Assembly (NCBI RefSeq): GCF_038562635.1 | Contig: NZ_JBCFBO010000004.1 | Span: forward strand, 1-59,009 | Length of the DNA: 59,009 nt | Reading direction: 5' to 3' | Source of the DNA: Methanobacterium sp. | GTDB lineage: Archaea; Methanobacteriota; Methanobacteria; Methanobacteriales; Methanobacteriaceae | Shown: positions 16,319-25,003 of the stretch, piece by piece | Layout: each line of letters starts with the position of its first letter | How positions within the stretch are numbered: the stretch's first letter is position 1 | Notes under the pieces: model-generated | Seen by the model: the letters and a program-made list of their open reading frames with translations, nothing else | Database searches by the model: none | What the model was told of the DNA's origin: nothing | Made by a program: the position numbers and the translations under genes

Positions 16319-16553
16319 GCCAAAAACAACAAGCAGCAAAGTCACAATTGATGTGCCTGCAGACTTATACAAATTACTTACAAAAATTAAAGGAGAAACA
16401 GGAAAATCAATAAGATCACTTGTAAGCGAAGGATTACCTCTTGTAATTTTAAAATATGAAGATGTGCTTGAGGAAAGTAAAAAAGAAGCTCTTATTGAAG
16501 CTGAAATGATGGATAAAACATTGAATAGGCTTAAGGAGTCAATTAAGAAATAA
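16317..16553 (+). CDS. Ribbon-helix-helix-like small regulator
   Basis: 78 residues from ATG 16317 (GAGG nine bases before it); a longer form from GTG at 16269 is less likely because its ribosome site is poor. TSSKVTIDVPADLYKLLTKI is the strand-helix start of a ribbon-helix-helix or MetJ/Arc-like fold, followed by SIRSLVSEGLPLVILKYED and a charged helix. Likely DNA-binding, possibly an antitoxin. The perfect inverted repeat at its start is a natural operator. Confidence 0.7.
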   Translation: MPKTTSSKVTIDVPADLYKLLTKIKGETGKSIRSLVSEGLPLVILKYEDVLEESKKEALIEAEMMDKTLNRLKESIKK

Positions 16554-16649
16554 ATTTGATTTATTATCTGAATTTTTTAGAATTAATTTGATATTTTAGA
16601 AAAATCATAGTTTCCTAGTTAAAAATGGAATAATAGAAAATTAGATAAA

Positions 16650-17087
16650 TTATTTAAAATTTTTTCCACGTATTTTCATGGCATTTACAAGTCTTTTAAC
16701 ATCTTTAAATTCTTTTTCCCATGTATCATGGTCGATTACCAGACAATTTTTAAATTTACTTTGTCTATATTCTTTAAGTATTGTCTCTTTATTATTTTGT
16801 GATCCTTTTTCTTGCTTGGACTTATTGCTGTAGTTCCTATGAGCTAATCTTACGCCATCTGTTCTATTTTTAGTTTTACACTCATCAGAACAATAGAATC
16901 TTTTATCTTCTTTATGATTTCTGTAAAAATAATTTCCACATCCTCTACATGATACTTGTTTTAATTGTTTCATGCGGTACTTTTTAGATCGACATTTATG
17001 TGAGCAATATTCTGTGCTTTTTCTATGTGCTATAAATTCTTCTCCACATATTGAACATATCTTTTTATATTCTGGTATTTTAACCAC
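16650..17087 (-). CDS. Double zinc-finger protein of unknown function
   Basis: 145 residues. Two treble-clef-like fingers: CSICGEEF with YCSHKCRSKK, and CRGCGNYF with YCSDECKTKN. The C-terminal part (about 90-145) is a basic region without a family I know. Such proteins occur in phages and plasmids of archaea and may bind nucleic acid. RBS is weak. It lies 40 bp after the hypothetical at 17127 on the same strand, probably co-transcribed. Confidence 0.65.
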   Translation of the reverse strand: MVKIPEYKKICSICGEEFIAHRKSTEYCSHKCRSKKYRMKQLKQVSCRGCGNYFYRNHKEDKRFYCSDECKTKNRTDGVRLAHRNYSNKSKQEKGSQNNKETILKEYRQSKFKNCLVIDHDTWEKEFKDVKRLVNAMKIRGKNFK

Positions 17088-17126
17088 CTTATAATTTAAA
17101 AATAAACAAAAAAAAGAACAGTATTC

Positions 17127-17507
17127 TTATAATACTGAATGTATGTACATTAATTTCATTAAATCTTCAAAGTTATGTTCATTTACGGTTTCTTTTTCTA
17201 TAAATATGGTTACTTTATTTCCTTTCTGGCTTATTGTATAATCAAAGCGGTTGTCAATATTTTGACTAACAAAATTTCGTGTAAATAAATATTTTCCCCT
17301 TTTAACTTCTATTCTTATTATATCTCCAGCAGTATGGATGTTAAAGTCTTCATCTATTGTATTTATCTTTGATTTTATATATTGTGATTCTGTTTTATCT
17401 ATTAGTGTTGTTTTTTCTTTTAAATTTGCATAATCAATTTTTGCTAACTCTCTTATGGTTTTACTAACTTTTACTCTGTTTATGTCCACGTTATCACCGA
17501 TAATCAC
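17127..17507 (-). CDS. Hypothetical protein, 126 residues
   Basis: Starts MIIGDNVDINRVKVSKTIRE. It contains a beta-rich middle (AGDIIRIEVKRGKYLFTR, DYTISQKGNKVTIFI), somewhat like a small SpoVT/AbrB or PUA-like fold, but I cannot assign a family. No signal peptide or membrane segment. Likely in one transcript with the zinc-finger gene downstream. Confidence 0.55.
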   Translation of the reverse strand: MIIGDNVDINRVKVSKTIRELAKIDYANLKEKTTLIDKTESQYIKSKINTIDEDFNIHTAGDIIRIEVKRGKYLFTRNFVSQNIDNRFDYTISQKGNKVTIFIEKETVNEHNFEDLMKLMYIHSVL

Positions 17508-17593
17508 TTTTTTTATTTTTTACATCTTACGCCTAATAAAAATTATAATGCAACAATCTTTAGATAGAATATCCTATAAAATAAGTCTTCAGG

Positions 17594-17669
17594 ATAGGAG
17601 TTTAATTTTGAAGTTAAATGGGAAGTATGAGTTGGGTTCTTTAGGATTTGATTTTTTGGAATTGATTTA
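17594..17669 (+). repeat. Intergenic repeat, copy 1 (partner at 20647-20717)
   Basis: Shares GAGTTTAATTT, GGAAGT and TTGGAATTGATTT with 20647-20717 in the same order. It lies in the 340-bp gap upstream of the second NERD gene. The reading frame over it (to 17669) has no protein support apart from this. The remaining gap is AT-rich with TATA-like sequence near 17770-17800. Confidence 0.5.
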
Positions 17670-17848
17670 GTTATATAGTTAGTTAATACTTATTTTATTA
17701 AATTTGATTACTATATTAATTAAAAATAGTCTCTGAACTCGTAAACTAGAAAAAAATAAGGAAAGATTTTTATTATAATACAATAATCCATTATTATAAG
17801 ATTATATAATTAATTTTGGGATTGATATTTTAAATTGGGGGTATTTAT

Positions 17849-19612
17849 TTGAATAATGGAAGAATTTATCCTTCCTGGTCGGAAATTGAAAAATTTCATG
17901 ATACTTTAACTGAAGGGGAAAAAGTATTAGCTCGTTTTTTGGATGATAATTTACCCAAAGATTGGAAAATTTTTGTTCAGCCATATTTAAACAATAGTCG
18001 TCCAGATATTATTGTTTTTAATCCTCAAGTCGGAGTAATGATTTATGAAGTCAAAGATTGGGCACTAACAACTTATAAATGGAATGAAAAACGTTCAATG
18101 GGAACTTCAGCCAATATACGACAAGTAAATAATTACAGGGATAAAATAATTGAACAAATGGTTCCAGATATGGGTGAAAAAATAGATAAAAATAAAAAAA
18201 TATTTGCCCTTGTACAAACGGGGATTTATTTGCATAATATAAATGGCGATGATGCAAAGGAATTATTTAATAACTGTGATTATCCTACAATAGTTGGATA
18301 TGATGATTTAACTAAATATAATCTTAATTACATTGTCCCTGGTGTTAAGTTTGAAAGAAGTAAATACATGCAAAAAGAATGGGCTGATGAAATTGAATTC
18401 TGGCTTAATCCTCCATTTCATAGTAAAGAACAAATAGAAAATATTGAGTTAACTAAAAGACAAAAAGAGCATGCAAAACCTGCTCCTGGACATCAGCGTC
18501 TGCGTGGAGCTGCAGGCAGTGGAAAAACATTGATTATGGCATATAGGGCAGCGAAACTTGCAGAAGAAGGACATAAAGTTCTTGTAATCACATTTAACCT
18601 TACACTTTGGCATTACATTCGAGACATGATTGCTCGGGCTCCATTTGATTTTGATTGGAAAAATATTACATTTAAGCATTTCCATGGATTTTGCAATGAT
18701 ATTTTAATTGATTTATCAGTACCTAAACCCCATGAAGATTATTTAAATAAGATAGTTCCTGTAGTAGAAAATGCTATTTCTAATAAGAATATTGATAAAT
18801 TCAAATTTGATGCTATACTCATTGATGAAGGACAAGATTATAAATGGGAATGGTACAATCTCTTATCCAAATTTTTAAACGAGCGAGATGAACTTCTATT
18901 TGTTTGTGATGAAAATCAGAACATTTATGGTCGTGAATTAAGCTGGATCGATAACATGAGGAATGTTAAATTCCGTGGCCCTTGGAGAGAACTTAATACA
19001 GTTCACAGATTACCTAAAAAAATAGGTAATTTAGCAAATAAATTTAGTGAAACTTTTAATTTAGATCAATCAATAGAAATTGAAGAATATGCACAATTAA
19101 CTCTTTTTGAAAAGCCCCCAATTTTCAAATGGGAAAATATAAAACCTGAAAATTGGCTCCAATCTGTAATGGATGCATATGAATCAATTAAACATCAACA
19201 AATTGATTTGGGAGAAGGTCACGCTTCGGACATTGTTATTTTGCTTCCCACAAGAAAAATGGGTATGAAAGCCGTTGAATCATTTAAAAAACATAAAATT
19301 GAAGTTAATCATGTTTTTGAAGTTGAAGAACAAGCTAAATATCATCGTCATAAAAAAGCATTCTGGCTTGGAGACAGTCGTTTAAAGATAAGTACCATTC
19401 ACAGCTTTAAAGGCTGGGAAGCTATTCATGTTATTATGTTGATTCCTACACGTTGGAATGGTGATGAAAATCTTGATCATTTAGTTTATACTGCGATGAC
19501 GAGGACTCGGAAGAATTTAATTGTTTTGAACTGTCATAAAAGATATTCAGAATTTGGTGAAAAATTGAATAACAAATCAAAAAAAATTTTGGCTAATGAG
19601 TTAACAACGTAA
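17849..19612 (+). CDS. NERD-domain superfamily 1 DNA/RNA helicase (copy 2)
   Basis: 587 residues, the same domains as copy 1 at 1068: NERD domain with RPDIIVFN and YEVKDWA (a fuller E-x-K than the YSVKEWK of copy 1), then Walker A GAAGSGKT near 217, LIDEGQD near 325 and AMTRTRKN near the end. By eye about three quarters of residues are identical to copy 1, yet third codon positions are strongly shifted to A and T. The start is TTG at 17849 after TTAAATTGGGGG. It is followed 45 bp later by a 49-residue gene. Likely nucleic-acid defence or repair helicase-nuclease. Confidence 0.88.
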   Translation: MNNGRIYPSWSEIEKFHDTLTEGEKVLARFLDDNLPKDWKIFVQPYLNNSRPDIIVFNPQVGVMIYEVKDWALTTYKWNEKRSMGTSANIRQVNNYRDKIIEQMVPDMGEKIDKNKKIFALVQTGIYLHNINGDDAKELFNNCDYPTIVGYDDLTKYNLNYIVPGVKFERSKYMQKEWADEIEFWLNPPFHSKEQIENIELTKRQKEHAKPAPGHQRLRGAAGSGKTLIMAYRAAKLAEEGHKVLVITFNLTLWHYIRDMIARAPFDFDWKNITFKHFHGFCNDILIDLSVPKPHEDYLNKIVPVVENAISNKNIDKFKFDAILIDEGQDYKWEWYNLLSKFLNERDELLFVCDENQNIYGRELSWIDNMRNVKFRGPWRELNTVHRLPKKIGNLANKFSETFNLDQSIEIEEYAQLTLFEKPPIFKWENIKPENWLQSVMDAYESIKHQQIDLGEGHASDIVILLPTRKMGMKAVESFKKHKIEVNHVFEVEEQAKYHRHKKAFWLGDSRLKISTIHSFKGWEAIHVIMLIPTRWNGDENLDHLVYTAMTRTRKNLIVLNCHKRYSEFGEKLNNKSKKILANELTT

Positions 19613-19656
19613 ACTTAAATGAAATGAATTTGGTGAAAATCATAGGAGATGACGAA

Positions 19657-19806
19657 ATGGTAGAATCTATTAAAAAAGAAACTCGTGCTGTAAAATACAA
19701 AACTGGCGAATTTGATTTAAGAGATAAAATTGATTTAAAAGAGCTGTTGAATGAATTGAAGCCTAAACATGGTCAGGTAATTGAAATTGTTATTTCTAAA
19801 AAGTAG
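19657..19806 (+). CDS. Small protein, 49 residues, downstream of NERD helicase
   Basis: ATG at 19657 preceded by GGAGATGACGAA. Product MVESIKKETRAVKYKTGEFD, then LRDKIDLKELLNELKP and a strand IEIVISKK. Acidic/basic, no membrane segment. It follows the helicase in the same direction and may be an accessory, but copy 1 of the helicase has no such neighbour. Function unknown. Confidence 0.55.
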   Translation: MVESIKKETRAVKYKTGEFDLRDKIDLKELLNELKPKHGQVIEIVISKK

Positions 19807-19935
19807 TAATTTCTTCATATAATCTTTTTTATGTCTAAGAAATTAATTAGGCCATAAATAACTTTTTTGGATTATTTTTGTTAAAATAGCTTTTAACATC
19901 TCATAATTTAGTATAATCACTTTATCATGGTATTA

Positions 19936-20591
19936 TTACTGCCCATCTATAAATCCACACATATCAACAAGCTTTGCTTTAGTATATATGATATCTGTCT
20001 CATCAGAAGTTAAAAAATCAAATGTATGTATCTTAAATGAATCAATAATGGATTTATTATTTTCATAGAAAGTTTTGAGTTTTAAAAGAGATTTTTCATT
20101 GAGATCATAAATTTTTAGACTCTTTTTAACATATTGATCAAAAGCAGGAACATTTGCAAAAACCCCAAGCATTATTTTTGTTATTAGAGTATCGGTGGGT
20201 TTGTTTTCGTCTCCAAAGGAGTCTATTACTTGCTGTTTGCATTTTAATAGTAGTTCAATGTTTTCTTTGTTATAGTTATCAATGTCAATTTCCCAAAGTT
20301 TTGGATCCATCTCTGAAATTGCTGTAATTAGATTTTTATAGCTCCTTGCGCTTTTTTCAAGGAGAAAAGAAGAGCCTCTCAGCATTCCCCAACTTGCTAA
20401 ATAAAAACCTAAATGTAAGCAGCTTAGCTGCAAATTTTCATCATTTGCGAGTTCAGATATTTTATTTTGTTTGTAGAATGATAAAAATAGTTGTAGCAGT
20501 AATCAAATGATGAATACCGTTCATCAGGTTTTCTTCCTTTGTTTTTATCTTTTCCTTCTAAAAACTGATTGATAGATTTTTCTATATCCAT
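19936..20591 (-). pseudogene. Conserved hypothetical gene broken by one frameshift
   Basis: From ATG at 20591 the frame reads MDIEKSINQFLEGKDKNKGR...RYSSFDYCYNYF. The protein then continues in another frame as SFYKQNKISELANDENLQ and LSCLHLGFYLASWGM to a stop at 19936. One base lost from a T5 run on the coding strand (A run at about 20483-20487) explains the shift. The join restores a protein of about 217 residues of a conserved family I know only as hypothetical (RYSSFDYCYNYF, ASWGMLRGSSFLL). Whether this is a real mutation, a slippery site or a sequencing error in a homopolymer cannot be told here. Confidence 0.75.
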
Positions 20592-20646
20592 AAATTTAGT
20601 TAAAAATCACAATAATATAAATTTAATGTTTAAATAATCTTTTTGT

Positions 20647-20717
20647 GAGTTTAATTTGAAATAGGAAGTGTGAAATGATTTAATTATGGTTGATTTTTGG
20701 AATTGATTTGAAGAAAA
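20647..20717 (+). repeat. Intergenic repeat, copy 2
   Basis: Partner of 17594-17669 (shared GAGTTTAATTT, GGAAGT, TTGGAATTGATTT). It sits between the frameshifted gene and the DUF1232 gene. The rest of the 240-bp gap is AT-rich without clear content. Confidence 0.5.
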
Positions 20718-20832
20718 TTAATTATACCTATATTTTTCAATATAATTGGTTTAATCATTGTTCTAAGGAAATATTTGTTTTATGACTTAATTGGGGCATT
20801 GTTATAATCTAGATTAATTATAGAATAAAAAA

Positions 20833-21255
20833 TTATTTTAGGCCAACATAAATTAGTATTTCCTCAGTTTTTTCACCTAATATTTCTTTGGATTTAGAAT
20901 AACTCTCATTTAAAACTTCTTTAAGTTCTTCATCCCCTTGCCATGCATCTTCAAGGATATCCCAACCTAAGGAATTTGCAAGATCGTTTATGACATAACC
21001 ACAAAGATATATATCGTCTACATATCCCTGTGGGCCGTAAATTTGCTCGGGAATAACATCAAAAGGGGCAACAAAATATGCAATTGCTGCACAAATCTTT
21101 AATCGTGCATCTGGTTCAATATTTTCTTCATTGAGAATATCAGTTAATAGTTTGTACATTTCAGGCCCATAATCAATGAATCTGTCATATTTTCCTCTAT
21201 ATGAGTCTAAATTTTCTCTTAGTATATCGTAATAATCTTTAAATTGTCCATCCAT
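20833..21255 (-). CDS. DUF1232 (YkvA-like) protein
   Basis: 140 residues. The DUF1232 signature AIAYFVAPFDVIPEQIYG with GYVDDIYLCGYV lies at about 58-90. Many DUF1232 proteins are short membrane-associated proteins, but this one is mostly soluble in character. It follows the helicase-nuclease at 21260 with 4 bp between the genes, so the two are translated from one message and likely work together. The joint role is unknown; the family recurs next to helicases in defence loci. Confidence 0.75.
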   Translation of the reverse strand: MDGQFKDYYDILRENLDSYRGKYDRFIDYGPEMYKLLTDILNEENIEPDARLKICAAIAYFVAPFDVIPEQIYGPQGYVDDIYLCGYVINDLANSLGWDILEDAWQGDEELKEVLNESYSKSKEILGEKTEEILIYVGLK

Positions 21256-21259
21256 TTAA

Positions 21260-23998
21260 TCACCCGCAACAAAACTTAAAGAAGCATTGGGAACATAATC
21301 CTGATTTTAAGGGTTCAAAATGTTCCATTTCAATTTTTTGACATATATCATCTATTTCATTACTAATATTGGTATAATCTACTCCATTGGGTTCAAAATA
21401 TGTTTTTTTATTTTCCTCAAATTGGTAAGCACATAACTTTTCAATATCATATTTACCTTTCAGACCATATTCATAGACCTTAAGCTGCATTTCAACGAAT
21501 GTTTCAGTTATACCTGCGGTTCCACGGGCTTTAAAGTCAAAAAGTTCAGTTTCATCATTATGATTTTTAAAGATAAGATCAGTTCTACCAACGATCAACA
21601 TACCATTCGCAAATAATGAAAATGGCTCTTCGGTAGAAAGAACTTCTTTAATGTAGTCCTTCATGATTTCATAATATTTTAAAAGCTTCATTTTTAATTC
21701 TTGTTTTCTTTTGGCATCTATTTCATCATCATTGTGTATTTTAATCCAGTTTTCTTCTACAACTTTATCAATCTCATGTTTAGTAATAATTTCTTTATTT
21801 TTCATAGACATATGGATTCTATTTAAACAATTATGGACTATTGTACCGTAATTTTGTTGATAGGTTGAAATAAACTCAAATAAATAAAAATAAGCTAATT
21901 TATATATTAAAGGACAGTTTTTATAAGCATTAATTGATGAATAACTGATCCTTGTAGGATTTTTTGAAGGTTCTCGTTCTTCACATTTTTCGATGAGTGC
22001 ATCAATGTCTGAAAATTTTTCTATGCCAATATCTTCACTTATAAATGGTGATAATCCTATTTTGCCAGCATTAGTATTTTCTAATGTGGATATGATCAAA
22101 TTATCTTGTGCCCTGGATAATGCAACATAGAATATTCTTCTTTCCTCATCAGTAAACTTTTCATTACCATAAATAAGCATTTTTTTAGGGATAGGAACTA
22201 ATTGACGTTCTTTTCTTGCTCTCATGGGGAATTTGCTTTTGACTACAGAACAAACAATAACTACTGGAAATTCTAATCCCTTAGCTTGATGAACAGTCAT
22301 TAACTTAATTGCATGTGGATCCTCTAATATTTCTGCATTATAATGCATATTTCTAGGTAAATCATGTAAAAATTTTAGGAAATCTTCTACATTGGGCTTG
22401 TTGGTTAAATTTTCGTATATTTTAATTATAGAACTTAATTTGGCCAAATTAAAAAGTTTCTCATCACTTATGCTGTTTCCATCATCAATTAGTCTTTTTA
22501 AATAACCTGATATTCTGATTATATCATAAAACAGTTCTGATAAAGATTTTTTGCTCCAGGGTAATTCTTTTTTGAGTTTATTCAGCTGTAATATCTTAGA
22601 AATATCTTCCTCGTTTTGAATTCCTATTTCTTTTAATTCAGAAGGTTTATTAAGTCTACCTAGACTAAAATCTTTCTCAAGGTTTTGAAGAATATCTTTG
22701 GTAAATGGATGCAAATCTAAAAATTCATTTTCAAATGTCGAAATGTTCCACCAGTCTCTCCATTTACTCCTAAATTTTTTTTCATATTCTGGTGGATCAA
22801 CATATGCTAATAAGTAAAGTATTGTCCGGATTTCTTCTCTTTTAAGAAATGATCCGTCTCCTCTAACTTCAAAAGGTATGTTATTATGTTCTAATTCAGT
22901 AATTATCTTTCTTGCATGGAATTTAACACTTCTAAATAATAAGGTTACATATCCATAGTGGGGGATAATTCCTCTTTTTTTCATTAATTTTATAAGATTT
23001 ACAACCTTTTTAGCTTCATCCTGTTCATCTTCACTTTTCAATAGAACAATTTTATTTCCATCATCTCTTTTTGGTAAAATTTTTTTATCAAAATACCTAT
23101 AATCATGTATAAAGTCTTCAGATACGCCAATAATATTGGCTGTTGATCTAAAGTTCTCTTTAAGTGTGATTATTTTAGTATCTTTGTATTTTTTAGGAAA
23201 TCTCAGGAAATTATCGATATTTGCTCCTCTAAAGGAATATATGCTCTGATCATCATCTCCAACTACACATATATTACATTGAGGATGTGCAATTAATTCA
23301 AAAATTTTGTCTTGTATGGGATTTGTATCTTGATATTCATCAACTAAAATAAACTGATATTTTTCCCTTAAATCACTAAGAACTTCAGAATTATTTTCTA
23401 AAAGTTCTAATGTATATTTTTGAAGCCCAGGATAGTCAATTTTGTTGTATTTTTCTAGTAATTTGAGGTATCCATTATAAGATTCACAAACTTTTGGAAA
23501 TCTCTTTACATTAGGATGTGTTTTTTTGATTTCAGATACTAATTCTTCTGGATCAATCCTATTTTCACTACATTTATTATAAAAATCAATATAGTCAGGT
23601 ATGCGGCTGTTATTTATCCCTATTTCTTCATAATTACTTCTTAAGAATATTAATTGTTTGTGAGTATCAAGGATATCAAAAGATGGGCCAATATTATGGT
23701 AATTGGAGTATTCTTCTAATATGTGTCTGCAAAAAGAATGGATAGTTGAAATTTGGATATTTTCAGATTTAGATCCAATTTCTTTACTTATTCTTGCCCT
23801 TAATTCCTCAGCAGCTTTTATTGTAAATGTAGTTAGTAGAATGTTCTCTGGATTTACATTTCTATTATTTATAAGTGAGAGTACTCTCTCTACAAGTATT
23901 CTTGTCTTACCTGCACCGGGTCCTGCTACAATTAATAATGGTCCTTCAAAATGGTTAATGGCCTCTTTTTGGGCATTTGTAAGTGATGATGGAGTCAT
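21260..23998 (-). CDS. UvrD/Rep-family helicase fused to Cas4/AddB-like nuclease
   Basis: 912 residues. Motor: Walker A AGPGAGKT (25-32), STIHSFCR, VDEYQDTNPIQ (about 220), VVGDDDQSIYSFRG (about 245), LMTVHQAKGLEFPVV and YVALSRAQDN. C-terminal PD-(D/E)XK nuclease: GRTDLIF near 804, LFDFKA near 817 and cysteines in AYKNCPLIY near 695 plus CSQCFFKFCC at the end, the arrangement of an Fe-S cluster nuclease. It likely unwinds and degrades DNA ends. It heads a two-gene unit with DUF1232 and is divergent from the HEAT-repeat pair (260 bp). Confidence 0.9.
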   Translation of the reverse strand: MTPSSLTNAQKEAINHFEGPLLIVAGPGAGKTRILVERVLSLINNRNVNPENILLTTFTIKAAEELRARISKEIGSKSENIQISTIHSFCRHILEEYSNYHNIGPSFDILDTHKQLIFLRSNYEEIGINNSRIPDYIDFYNKCSENRIDPEELVSEIKKTHPNVKRFPKVCESYNGYLKLLEKYNKIDYPGLQKYTLELLENNSEVLSDLREKYQFILVDEYQDTNPIQDKIFELIAHPQCNICVVGDDDQSIYSFRGANIDNFLRFPKKYKDTKIITLKENFRSTANIIGVSEDFIHDYRYFDKKILPKRDDGNKIVLLKSEDEQDEAKKVVNLIKLMKKRGIIPHYGYVTLLFRSVKFHARKIITELEHNNIPFEVRGDGSFLKREEIRTILYLLAYVDPPEYEKKFRSKWRDWWNISTFENEFLDLHPFTKDILQNLEKDFSLGRLNKPSELKEIGIQNEEDISKILQLNKLKKELPWSKKSLSELFYDIIRISGYLKRLIDDGNSISDEKLFNLAKLSSIIKIYENLTNKPNVEDFLKFLHDLPRNMHYNAEILEDPHAIKLMTVHQAKGLEFPVVIVCSVVKSKFPMRARKERQLVPIPKKMLIYGNEKFTDEERRIFYVALSRAQDNLIISTLENTNAGKIGLSPFISEDIGIEKFSDIDALIEKCEEREPSKNPTRISYSSINAYKNCPLIYKLAYFYLFEFISTYQQNYGTIVHNCLNRIHMSMKNKEIITKHEIDKVVEENWIKIHNDDEIDAKRKQELKMKLLKYYEIMKDYIKEVLSTEEPFSLFANGMLIVGRTDLIFKNHNDETELFDFKARGTAGITETFVEMQLKVYEYGLKGKYDIEKLCAYQFEENKKTYFEPNGVDYTNISNEIDDICQKIEMEHFEPLKSGLCSQCFFKFCCG

Positions 23999-24258
23999 CT
24001 TAAGTTTTGGAAGACTTCTGAATTTTTAGGATCTTATGAATTATTTTTAACGGATTTATTAATTATAATACCTTAATTATGAATGAATTATAACTTGATT
24101 ATAATATATTCTATAAATAAACTTATTAATTTATAAAATATGGGATTATATTACTATTTAATTGTATCTAAGTTATAATATTAGTTGAATATATAACTGT
24201 TTATTTATATTTTATTAAAATATTGTAATTTGGTTTAAGGGCATATTGAGGGGATTAA

Positions 24259-25002
24259 ATGTCATTATTAGATTACGAAAATGAGGATATAGAAGCATTA
24301 GTTAAACAATTAGTAAACGATTTAAAAAGTCCAAATACTCAAATTAGGCAAAATGCGGCATTAAAATTCAGCGATGAATCCAAAGCTTCAGGTTTTGATA
24401 TGGGTGGCAAGCCGTTATATCAAGATCGAATTGATAAATTCAATGAATTAACTCGCAAAATAGCAATGGATCCCATTATTAGAGGATTAAATGATGAAGA
24501 AAGATTAGTTAGAATTCCTTTAATGTGGTGTCTTGGTCATTTAAATGATGCAAGAGGTGTTGAACCACTTATAGATGCTTTGGATGATAAAGATTCAGGT
24601 GCTAGAGGAGCAAGTGCATATAATTTAGTATATCTTAAAAACCATTCTTTTTTACCTCTAATTAATGTTTTAAATAGTAAAAATAAGAATATTAGAAGAG
24701 GAGCAGTATTTGCACTGGGGGATATGGGCAAGCAAGAAGCCTTAGATCCACTAATTAATGCTCTTAAAGATCTTGATTGGAATGTTAGATTTAAAGCAAT
24801 AGAAGGACTTGGTAAAATTGGTAATGAAGAAGCATTAGAACCCATTTCGGAATGCTTAGAAGATAAGAGTGCAAATGTACGAAGAAAAGCAATAGAAGTC
24901 ATTGGTCTCCTAGGTGCAGGTGAAAAACTTCCTACTAGAGAAGAGATGAGTAAACTAGCTGAAAACCAAAGGTTAGAAATTAGAATAAATATGAACGGAT
25001 AA
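24259..25002 (+). CDS. HEAT-repeat protein, gene 1 of a two-gene module
   Basis: 247 residues. After 60 residues it consists of about five HEAT/PBS-lyase-type repeats (DARGVEPLIDALDDKD, EALDPLINALKDLDWNVR, EALEPISECLEDKSANVR), a helical solenoid for protein or nucleic-acid contact. Ribosome site GAGGGG six bases before the ATG. The stop (25000-25002) is followed at once by the ATG of the second gene at 25004, so they are coupled. No enzyme motif. Probably the scaffold or sensor of the nuclease encoded next. Confidence 0.85.
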   Translation: MSLLDYENEDIEALVKQLVNDLKSPNTQIRQNAALKFSDESKASGFDMGGKPLYQDRIDKFNELTRKIAMDPIIRGLNDEERLVRIPLMWCLGHLNDARGVEPLIDALDDKDSGARGASAYNLVYLKNHSFLPLINVLNSKNKNIRRGAVFALGDMGKQEALDPLINALKDLDWNVRFKAIEGLGKIGNEEALEPISECLEDKSANVRRKAIEVIGLLGAGEKLPTREEMSKLAENQRLEIRINMNG

Positions 25003-25003
25003 T

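Noticed and set aside
17455..17670. 71-codon plus-strand frame
   Set aside because: It overlaps the 5' end of the minus-strand gene at 17127-17507 and its tail is an intergenic repeat.
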